DNA of 11,686 bases from Candidatus Omnitrophota bacterium (GTDB lineage: Bacteria > Omnitrophota > Koll11 > Duberdicusellales > 4484-171): positions 1-11,686 of the forward strand of contig JAUYCY010000071.1 in the NCBI GenBank assembly GCA_030692055.1, written 5' to 3'. The notes beneath the pieces were generated by a model that saw only the letters and a list, made by a program, of their open reading frames with translations, did not search any database and was not told the DNA's origin. Position numbers and translations under genes: made by a program. This document shows, piece by piece, positions 5,998 through 11,686 of this stretch (its first letter is position 1; every line of letters begins with the position of its first letter).

Positions 5998-7890
5998 TTA
6001 TCCCACTTCTATCCGAAACACTTGTTTTAAATATTCTATCTCTTTCTTGAGCAGCCTGCAATATAAATCAAAACCTACCATCCAAACAAAGCCATGCTGT
6101 TGGCTGCCTAAAATATTGCCTGCACCTCGTAATTCTAAATCGCTCATTGCTACTTCAAAGCCTGCGCCAAGATGCGAAAATTCCTCAATCAACTCTAAAC
6201 GTTTCCTTGCCTCTGTAGAGACGCTTGATAGATTAGGGACTACTAAATAGGCATATGCCTGTACGTTAAATCTACCGACCCTTCCTCTTAGCTGATGTAA
6301 ATCTGCTAAACCAAAAGTATGGGCGTCGGTAATAATCATAGTATTTGCTGAAGGTATATCTATCCCGGATTCGACAATTGCCGTTGAAAGAAGACAGTCG
6401 ATTTTCTTTTCTATAAAATCTAACATAACTTTTTCTATCTCACTGGAGGTGAGCCTGCCGTGGATAACCGCTATTTTTATTTCTTTGGGCAAAGTTGAGC
6501 GTAAGATTTTCTCCCACTTGATAATGGTTTCGATACGATTGTGAATAAAAAATACTTGGCCGCTGCGCCCTACCTCCCTTAAAATCGCCTCTTTCAAAAC
6601 TTGATTGTTAAACTGCACAACCTTTGTTTTTACCGCTAGCCTTTCTTTGGGAGGAGTCTTTATTAAGGAAATATTCTTTATCCCGATAAGGCCCATGTAA
6701 AGCGTGCGCGGAATAGGAGTGGCTGTGAGTATTAAAATATCAACACCCACTTTAAGTTTTTTAATTTTTTCTTTATGCTCTACGCCAAATCTATGTTCCT
6801 CGTCAATTACCAGAAGCCCCAAGTCTTTAAAGCTAACATCATCGGACAGAAGCCGGTGAGTCCCGACAATTATATCAATTTTTCCCTCCCTTAAATCCTT
6901 AACTATTTTCTCTTGCTGGCTAGGCGTACGGAAACGGCTAAGCATTTCAGCTCTTATGGGAAATTGCTGCAGCCGCTTTAAAAGATTTGTATAATGCTGA
7001 TAGGCAAGAATAGTTGTGGGCACCAAAAAAGCAACTTGTTTCGCGCTCGTAACAGCCTTAAAAGCCGCGCGCATCGCTACTTCGGTTTTTCCATAACCCA
7101 CGTCACCGCAGATAATCCTGTCCATGCAAACTTCTTTTTCCATATCCTTTTTTACTTCCAGCATTGCTTTTATTTGACCATCTGTTTCTTCGTATGGAAA
7201 GCTATCTTCAAATATCTTCTGCCACTCGGTATCTTTTGAGAATTTAAATCCGCCTATCAACTTCCTCTGCGCTTCCATTCGTAACAGCTCTAATACAAAT
7301 TCTTTTATTCCTCTCTCAACCCTTTCCTTGGTCCTTGTCCATTCCTTTGAGCCTAATCGATTTAGCTTCGGAGAACGTAAAGAAAACCCGACATATTTCT
7401 GGATAAGATGCGCCTCTTCCTTAGAAACATAAAGCTTATCTTTGTTTTCGTATTCGATTTCAAAATAATAGTCCTCTTTTTCTTTCAGCTTTAGCTTTTT
7501 TATGCCAAGGAACCGGCCGATACCATAGCGGCTATGCACTACGTAATCACCCCTTTTTAATCGTAGTACCGCCTCTAGGGGAAAGTCTTCGCTGGAATAA
7601 CGTTTGGTGATTTTGTGGTGGGGTATGACGATGAGGAACTCGTAATCAATTATTTTTTTATTTAAAGTTTTATCGAAACTATAAATCTTTCTGACGACTT
7701 CAAACTCCCATTCAAGCCTTAGGGGAAAATTGAAATTAATAGGATGAATTTCTAACGTATCTCCCTTGAGGGAAAAATCTCCTTCTTCAAGTACCTCGTC
7801 AACGCGACGATAGCCTAATTCAATGATTTTTTTCTCTACTTGGTCTAAAGAGATCTCTTTGTGAGTATAGATTTTGAGGGTGTCAAACAT
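5998..7890 (-). CDS. mfd: Compact transcription-repair coupling factor (Mfd), missing both terminal regions
   Basis: Mfd binds stalled RNA polymerase, pushes it off DNA by ATP-driven translocation and normally recruits UvrA. This 630-residue version is about half the usual length (roughly 1150). Residues 16-91 resemble only the last part of the UvrB-like module (GYRRVDEVLEEGDFSLKGD...LEIHP). A CarD-like polymerase-interaction domain follows (GDYVVHSRYGIGRFLGI, 114-130). Motor motifs are complete: GDVGYGKTE (262-270), DEEHRFG (363-369), TATPIPRT (389-396), STAIVESGIDIP (502-513), QLRGRVGR (533-540) and the translocation-type ending DLELRGAGNILG (584-595). The protein stops at GFDLYCRLL...VFRIEVG, before the C-terminal D7 domain. 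An in-frame TAA lies a few codons upstream of the ATG, and flanks are repeats, so no missing piece is hidden nearby. No strong Shine-Dalgarno is seen. RecG is excluded by the CarD-like domain. Confidence 0.93.
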   Translation of the reverse strand: MFDTLKIYTHKEISLDQVEKKIIELGYRRVDEVLEEGDFSLKGDTLEIHPINFNFPLRLEWEFEVVRKIYSFDKTLNKKIIDYEFLIVIPHHKITKRYSSEDFPLEAVLRLKRGDYVVHSRYGIGRFLGIKKLKLKEKEDYYFEIEYENKDKLYVSKEEAHLIQKYVGFSLRSPKLNRLGSKEWTRTKERVERGIKEFVLELLRMEAQRKLIGGFKFSKDTEWQKIFEDSFPYEETDGQIKAMLEVKKDMEKEVCMDRIICGDVGYGKTEVAMRAAFKAVTSAKQVAFLVPTTILAYQHYTNLLKRLQQFPIRAEMLSRFRTPSQQEKIVKDLREGKIDIIVGTHRLLSDDVSFKDLGLLVIDEEHRFGVEHKEKIKKLKVGVDILILTATPIPRTLYMGLIGIKNISLIKTPPKERLAVKTKVVQFNNQVLKEAILREVGRSGQVFFIHNRIETIIKWEKILRSTLPKEIKIAVIHGRLTSSEIEKVMLDFIEKKIDCLLSTAIVESGIDIPSANTMIITDAHTFGLADLHQLRGRVGRFNVQAYAYLVVPNLSSVSTEARKRLELIEEFSHLGAGFEVAMSDLELRGAGNILGSQQHGFVWMVGFDLYCRLLKKEIEYLKQVFRIEVG

Positions 7891-7912
7891 AGATAGAATA
7901 AACTCTATATTC

Positions 7913-7960
7913 GAAATTTATTGAAACTTGCTTCGCGAAATTGGTCAAAATTAATTGTAC
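7913..7960. repeat. Second copy of the GAAATT/GCTTCGC intergenic repeat, upstream of mfd
   Basis: Bases 7913-7945 match 3860-3892 at 31 of 33 positions, with an identical 23-bp core at 7923-7945 containing TTGCTTCGCGAA. Similarity continues loosely through ATTAATTGTACGG against ATTATTGTTCGG. It starts 23 bp before the mfd ATG, in the 182-bp gap after secDF. The rest of that gap shows no gene, RNA or convincing promoter. Confidence 0.8.
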
Positions 7961-8072
7961 GGTCATTGGAAATAGTTATTTATGCGTAGCTGAGTTTTAC
8001 GCAGTGGTTTATAAAAATGGAAAGTTTTATTTATTTGCTTAAAGAAACCTGTATACCTTTAAAGATAGCGGT

Positions 8073-10232
8073 TTATACTTTTGCTCTTCTAAAAATTATA
8101 ACCAGCGCTGAGGCGATATAAATCGTGGAGTAAACTCCCGCAATAAATCCCACTAAAAGCACAAACGAGAAGCCTCTTAATGCCTCCCCGCCTAAAAGAT
8201 ACATCGATAAAGTGACAAGAAAAACCGTGAGAGAAGTAATAATGGTGCGGGAAAAAGTATTATTTAAGGCTTGATTATAAATATCAGCTAAAGAAAGTTT
8301 ATGCAGACGGGGCGCAATTTCTCTAATGCGGTCATAAATTACTATGGTGTCATTTATAGAATAACCTGCGATAGTTAAAAGCGCGGTTACAATAAGTAAG
8401 TCTATCTCATAACCAAACATTACAGCAAACCCTAATGCTATAAGCACATCGTGTAGTAAGGCAATTACCCCCGCTAAAGCAAAATCAAAATGCTTAAATC
8501 TTATAAATACGTAAATAAGAATACCCACAAGAGACAACACAATCGCCCAAAGCGCTTTCGTTTTAAGTAAAGCTCCGATGCTTGGGCCAACTTTTTCTAC
8601 TCTTAAACGTTCTACCTCTTTAAAGTTTTTCTTTAAAACTTCTTCAACTTTATCCGCGATATCCTCTTTACTTTTAATATTTATTCCGCCTTTTATATCT
8701 TTAAAATCCTGTATAGCTACCCCGCCCAAACCAGAATCTCTTAAGATTTTTCTTACTTCTTCCATTTGCGGTGCGGGGGTTAATTTATATTCTAAAACTT
8801 GACCACCCTTAAAATCTATACTATAAACAGCATCTCCCTTGGTAAAAAAGCTATACATTCCCACCACTATAACAATAAGCGATAATAGCAGACAGGCATA
8901 ACGGGGTTTCAAAAAGTTTATTTTAGAAGCGGGGAAAAATTGTAACATACGCAAATCCTTTAATCCCCATTTTAAAAATAATGAGAACATCAATTTACCG
9001 ATAAAAATTGCGGTAAACATGCTGATGAGGATACCTAAGATAAGCGTAGTAGCAAACCCCCTTATAGGCCCTGTTCCGAATATAAAAAGAAACATAGCGG
9101 CGATAATGGTAGTAAGGTTTGAATCTAAAATAGTCACGAAGGTGCGCTGAAAGCTATTTTTTATGGCGATATTCAATGGTTTCTTTAACGCAAGTTCATC
9201 TCTTATGCGCTCGTAGATTAACACATTAGCGTCAACTGCCATACCTAAGGCTAAAATTAAGCCGGCTATACCGGGTAAGGTTAATGTTCCCTTTAGCATA
9301 TTTAATGCCGCTAGGGTGAATAATACGTTAAACACAATACAGATATCAGCAACAATACCTCCCAAGAGGTAATAAATTAACATAAAGACAACAACTAAGC
9401 CTGCGCCCAAAAGCGAGGCGTTCATTCCTTTATTTATTGAATCCGAGCCTAAAAGTGGACCAACGGTCCTTTCCTCTTCTACTGTAAGAGGGATAGGCAA
9501 GGCTCCGGAATTTAACACTGCCGTAAGAGCTTTTGCCGTATCTACGTTAAAATCTCCGGTGATTTCTGCGTTGCCGCCTAATATTGCCCCCTGTATTGCC
9601 GGAGCACTCATCACTTTATCATCAAGTATAATTGCTAGCCGCTTGCCGACATTTTCCTCCGTTACCTTCGCAAATTTATCTGTTCCGCCGGACGTAAACT
9701 GTAGCCTGACATTCGCGGAACCGTAAGAATCAAAACCAACAAAACTTTCTTTTAAATCTGAACCGGTTATTGAAACTTCCTTACGTAGCAAAATCTTTGA
9801 GTCATGGAAATCTTTCAGTTCATAGCCCTCAGGCACAGTTCCTTTTATTGCTGCCTCTATTTTATCTTTATCATCCTCTACCAGCTTAAATTCCAATTTA
9901 CCGACTTCACGTATTCTATTAACTATCTCCCTATCCACAACTCCTGGAAGCTGTACAAGAATAGAGTTGTCACCTTGAACCTGTATCGGTGTTTCCTTGA
10001 CACCGAATGAATCAATTCTATTCCTTATTTTTTCAACGGCACCGCCCATTGCTTCAGATACTTTTGCTGCAGGTACAGAAGAAGTATCCGCTCGCAGCAA
10101 TATATACATTCCACCTTTTAAATCCAATCCTAAATTTATTTTCTTATCTAATGGAAAAACCATAAAAGCACTGCCAATTGCCAGTGCCAAAATTATAAAA
10201 ATTCTTATTTTTAAATCGGTATTTTTAATCAT
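8073..10232 (-). CDS. secDF: Protein translocase subunit SecDF (fused SecD-SecF)
   Basis: SecDF is an inner-membrane accessory of the SecYEG channel that uses the proton gradient to help pull secreted proteins across. The 719-residue chain joins both halves. The SecD half has an N-terminal membrane segment, GLDLKGG (35-41), LPGVVD (95-100), a large periplasmic region and GMAVDANVLIYERIRDE (330-346) with the conserved aspartate. The SecF half restarts with a membrane segment near 446-462, then IDFKGG (472-477), VGPSIG (548-553) and GYSINDTIVIYDRIRE (623-638) with its own aspartate. Twelve membrane segments are expected. The ATG overlaps the yajC stop by 4 bp, with AGGAGA upstream. Fused SecDF occurs in several phyla, so the fusion is not abnormal. 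No truncation or missing motif is seen. Confidence 0.97.
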   Translation of the reverse strand: MIKNTDLKIRIFIILALAIGSAFMVFPLDKKINLGLDLKGGMYILLRADTSSVPAAKVSEAMGGAVEKIRNRIDSFGVKETPIQVQGDNSILVQLPGVVDREIVNRIREVGKLEFKLVEDDKDKIEAAIKGTVPEGYELKDFHDSKILLRKEVSITGSDLKESFVGFDSYGSANVRLQFTSGGTDKFAKVTEENVGKRLAIILDDKVMSAPAIQGAILGGNAEITGDFNVDTAKALTAVLNSGALPIPLTVEEERTVGPLLGSDSINKGMNASLLGAGLVVVFMLIYYLLGGIVADICIVFNVLFTLAALNMLKGTLTLPGIAGLILALGMAVDANVLIYERIRDELALKKPLNIAIKNSFQRTFVTILDSNLTTIIAAMFLFIFGTGPIRGFATTLILGILISMFTAIFIGKLMFSLFLKWGLKDLRMLQFFPASKINFLKPRYACLLLSLIVIVVGMYSFFTKGDAVYSIDFKGGQVLEYKLTPAPQMEEVRKILRDSGLGGVAIQDFKDIKGGINIKSKEDIADKVEEVLKKNFKEVERLRVEKVGPSIGALLKTKALWAIVLSLVGILIYVFIRFKHFDFALAGVIALLHDVLIALGFAVMFGYEIDLLIVTALLTIAGYSINDTIVIYDRIREIAPRLHKLSLADIYNQALNNTFSRTIITSLTVFLVTLSMYLLGGEALRGFSFVLLVGFIAGVYSTIYIASALVIIFRRAKV

Positions 10233-10516
10233 TCTTTCTGTCTCTCCTTTTCTATATATGAAATCGCACTTTTATCAACTTCTATTTTTACGTTATCATC
10301 AACCCTTAAAACAAATGTTTTTTCTTTAACGTTAATAATCGTTCCGTGCATTCCTCCGAGAGTTACCACTTCATCGTTCTTTTTCAAATTATTTAACATC
10401 TGCTGATGCTTTTTTTGTTGCTTTTGCTGCGGCCTGATAAGCATAAAGTAAAAAATAACAAAAATAAACACTAATGGGATTAACTGCAAGATTCCGGCAT
10501 TTGCGTTGGGCTGCAT
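10229..10516 (-). CDS. yajC: Preprotein translocase subunit YajC
   Basis: YajC is a small single-pass inner-membrane protein that associates with SecDF and the SecYEG holotranslocon. The 95-residue length is typical. A membrane segment (LIPLVFIFVIFYFMLI, about 12-27) is followed by the family signature RPQQKQQKKHQQML (28-41), then a cytoplasmic beta-rich region with DEVVTLGGMHGTIINV (48-63) and a charged tail. AAGGAG lies 7-8 bases before the ATG. The 4-bp overlap with secDF indicates a coupled yajC-secDF operon. It is 114 bp downstream of rpsP, with a hairpin-forming repeat in between. Confidence 0.97.
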   Translation of the reverse strand: MQPNANAGILQLIPLVFIFVIFYFMLIRPQQKQQKKHQQMLNNLKKNDEVVTLGGMHGTIINVKEKTFVLRVDDNVKIEVDKSAISYIEKERQKE

Positions 10517-10534
10517 ATTTTTACTCCTTTTTAT

Positions 10535-10626
10535 ACACGAATAGACACAAATTCGCTTCGCTCACACGAATTGTCACGAATTTTTTTATTCGTGTATATT
10601 CGTGTGTAATTCGTGTATATTCGTGT
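10535..10626. repeat. CACGAAT-word inverted repeat array between rpsP and yajC
   Basis: Three exact CACGAAT words (10536, 10565, 10575) and one degenerate (10546) precede four inverted ATTCGTG words (10588, 10598, 10609, 10619), arranged around a T-rich centre; a TTCGCTTCGC motif sits at 10552-10561. The arms can pair into a long interrupted hairpin that would form in the transcript between rpsP and yajC. Spacing is irregular and copies are too short for CRISPR. Confidence 0.75.
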
Positions 10627-10630
10627 TTAA

Positions 10631-10882
10631 TTATGTGGTTATTTGTTTTTTATATTTTTTAAATAATGACGCGACGGTTTCGGTGGGTTGCGCGCCTTTT
10701 TTAACCCAGCTCTCGTATTTGGCTATATCATCAAATTTCAGAAGCTTTCGCGACGGGTCATAGTGGCCTAATTGTTCGATAAATCTCGAATCACGCGCCT
10801 TACTGCCTTCAATCACTACAATCTTAAAGTGGTATCGGCCTTTCGCAACTTTACCGGGTTTTCTCAGTCTGATTCTAAGCAT
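10631..10882 (-). CDS. rpsP: 30S ribosomal protein S16
   Basis: S16 binds 16S rRNA in the 5' domain and is needed for small-subunit assembly. The 83-residue chain has the standard opening MLRIRLRKPGKVAKGRYHFKIV (1-22), then DSRFIEQLGHYDP (32-44) and the WVKKGAQPTETVASLFKK (60-77) signature. The ATG at 10882 is chosen because AAGGAGGA ends 6 bases before it and family members begin here; an upstream in-frame GTG would run into a repeat. In many bacteria rpsP sits with ffh, rimM, trmD and rplS, but none of the downstream partners is present: yajC follows. That is a local rearrangement rather than a defect. Confidence 0.97.
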   Translation of the reverse strand: MLRIRLRKPGKVAKGRYHFKIVVIEGSKARDSRFIEQLGHYDPSRKLLKFDDIAKYESWVKKGAQPTETVASLFKKYKKQITT

Positions 10883-10888
10883 ACTCAA

Positions 10889-10896
10889 TCCTCCTT
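10889..10896 (-). promoter_or_regulatory. Strong ribosome binding site of rpsP
   Basis: AAGGAGGA, nearly the full anti-16S complement, lies 6 bases upstream of the rpsP ATG and fixes that start against an in-frame GTG at 10942. Confidence 0.8.
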
Positions 10897-10904
10897 CAAT
10901 ATAG

Positions 10905-10987
10905 ATGCGGATTTCCGCGGAACAATACGCGGATTTGCACACGGTTATCTATGCGTTTATCCGCGTAAATATCCGCGTTCATCCGCT
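10905..10987. repeat. GCGGAT-word repeat between the TIGR04073 gene and rpsP
   Basis: GCGGAT or CGCGGAT words (10907, 10928) face ATCCGCG or ATCCGC words in the opposite sense (10959, 10971, 10981), with further partial copies between. The GC-rich words contrast with the AT-rich surroundings. The element lies directly after the TIGR04073 gene stop and before the rpsP ribosome binding site, and could fold into a hairpin in the intergenic mRNA. Confidence 0.7.
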
Positions 10988-10995
10988 TCTATTGA

Positions 10996-11484
10996 TTAGT
11001 CATCCTCTTCATCAGCAAAAATAAATTCTGGTTCGATTACCGACTTATATGGCGGGAGCAAAAAAGTAGTCACTTCATAAATACCTATAGCAGTCCTTTT
11101 CACAAAAAAAGCAAAGCCTTTTAATGGCCCCCAAAATGCGCCTGCGATGTCGCCTTTTTCCTTATTAACTTTTATGGTTTGACGCGGAATTTCAAGCCAC
11201 CCCAAAGTAGTGTTTACTGTTCCTCGTGCTATCTTTCTTAAAGGATTTTGCTCTGATAATTTTAAACGTGAAAGTAATGGGCGTTTTTTTACGCCTTGAA
11301 CTTCCTCTTTCTTTGGTTCCGGGATTTGCGTAGCTTGCTCTTTTGCCTTGGGTTGCACTTTGTTTTTAGGTTCAATATTTGTTTTTGTTACAACTTTATC
11401 CTTTGCCGTTGGCTTTGCCGCTATGGATACCGGTATTGAAAACAACTGAGCAAGAACTATAACCAAATAGATTATTTTTTTCAT
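10996..11484 (-). CDS. Exosortase system-associated protein, TIGR04073 family
   Basis: A 162-residue secreted protein. ATG 11484 is preferred to the adjacent GTG at 11487 because GGAGGA then has proper spacing. A signal peptide covers residues 1-23 (hydrophobic IIYLVIVLAQLF, ending SIAA). A lysine/proline-rich linker (24-68) is followed by the TIGR04073-like core: KIARGTVNTTLGWLEIPRQ (84-102), a glycine-spaced segment GDIAGAFWGPLKG (111-123), RTAIGIYEVTTFLLPP (130-145) and EPEF near the end, then an acidic tail. The family is named for co-occurrence with exosortase/PEP-CTERM systems; its biochemical role is unknown. No exosortase or PEP-CTERM protein lies in this window. The family call is by recognition of the spaced RG-N-G-EIP...G...G...G...R...G-YE-TF pattern and should be checked with the profile. 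Confidence 0.8.
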   Translation of the reverse strand: MKKIIYLVIVLAQLFSIPVSIAAKPTAKDKVVTKTNIEPKNKVQPKAKEQATQIPEPKKEEVQGVKKRPLLSRLKLSEQNPLRKIARGTVNTTLGWLEIPRQTIKVNKEKGDIAGAFWGPLKGFAFFVKRTAIGIYEVTTFLLPPYKSVIEPEFIFADEEDD

Positions 11485-11550
11485 CACTTCCTCCTTTTTT
11501 AATGAAACTGTATTTTTTCAAGCGACAAGCGTAGAAAAATTACATAGTTG

Positions 11551-11666
11551 AATTGAACCCCACACCCAGCAATATGTTGACTAGTTGATATGTGCGGTTT
11601 ATTTATTATTTAATAGATATCGCTTCCGCTTTTGTCCATCACCCTGTCTGGGTGTGGGGTCAAATT
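11551..11666. repeat. 116-bp segment bounded by 19-bp inverted repeats, possible MITE
   Basis: AATTGAACCCCACACCCAG (11551-11569) and CTGGGTGTGGGGTCAAATT (11648-11666) are inverted complements at 17 of 19 positions. The 78 bp between them is AT-rich and non-coding. The shape fits a small non-autonomous mobile element or the two ends of an internally deleted insertion sequence; a plain hairpin is the alternative. No transposase is present in the window, and no target-site duplication is evident. It lies 67 bp upstream of the TIGR04073 gene. Confidence 0.6.
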
Positions 11667-11686
11667 CGACCAGATAGTTTAGCTGC

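Noticed and set aside
5998..7890. RecG helicase
   Set aside because: Length is close to RecG, but the CarD-like domain and the UvrB-like remnant at the N-terminus and the DLELRGAGNILG ending are those of Mfd.
7891..8072. Missing N-terminal part of mfd in a shifted frame
   Set aside because: The gap is only 182 bp, contains a repeat element and an in-frame TAA shortly before the ATG, and shows no UvrB-like sequence.
8073..10232. SecD-SecF fusion as a novelty
   Set aside because: Fused SecDF proteins are known in several bacterial phyla and this one has all expected motifs.
10535..10626. CRISPR array
   Set aside because: The words are 7 bp, occur in both orientations with irregular 2-22 bp spacing, and no cas gene is present.
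10883..10942. Longer S16 from a GTG at 10942
   Set aside because: The extra 20 residues derive from a repeat and the ribosome binding site; S16 proteins begin at the ATG at 10882.

Overview
The window is most likely from an uncultivated bacterium of the Omnitrophota (OP3) lineage. This rests on three things I recognise, none checked by a search: secreted proteins whose mature N-terminus carries TITTYYPAPFG-VYN-LV, a motif I recall as recurrent in Omnitrophota; a protein of the exosortase-associated TIGR04073 family; and AT-rich, compact genes separated by short intergenic repeats. All ten genes lie on the minus strand, so transcription runs from high to low coordinates.

In transcription order, 11484-10631 holds a TIGR04073-family secreted protein and rpsP (ribosomal protein S16). 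From 10516 to 8073 is the Sec accessory pair yajC-secDF, overlapping by 4 bp, with SecD and SecF fused. Next, at 7890-5998, is an unusually short mfd: it keeps the RNA-polymerase-binding and translocase domains but lacks the UvrB-like/UvrA-recruiting N-terminus and the C-terminal D7 domain. From 5850 to 3020 is surA-pdxA-rsmA, the same order as in Enterobacteria; the SurA-like protein has a parvulin-like region without the usual signature.

A near-perfect sigma70-type promoter (TTGACA, 17 bp, TACAAT) at 2965-2937 then drives three tandem paralogous secreted proteins (2890-146). They share a signal peptide, a conserved stalk-like N-terminal module, one or more YYD...YDG..W modules and a C-terminal four-cysteine domain that diverges between copies. 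Two blocks are almost identical in DNA between the first two copies, which suggests recent duplication or gene conversion. This locus is the least explained part of the window.

Many of the intergenic gaps hold a degenerate repeat built from a short word (GAAATT, CACGAAT, GCGGAT, AAAATCAAA or TTTAATC), often in inverted orientation. Two gaps share a 33-bp element. The right edge holds a 116-bp segment bounded by 19-bp inverted repeats that looks like a small non-coding mobile element. No tRNA, rRNA, CRISPR array or transposase gene was seen, and no gene-free stretch exceeds 300 bases.

Functionally, the window links envelope biogenesis (YajC-SecDF, SurA), translation (S16, RsmA), PLP synthesis (PdxA), transcription-coupled polymerase clearance (Mfd) and a secreted or surface protein family that would use the Sec pathway.
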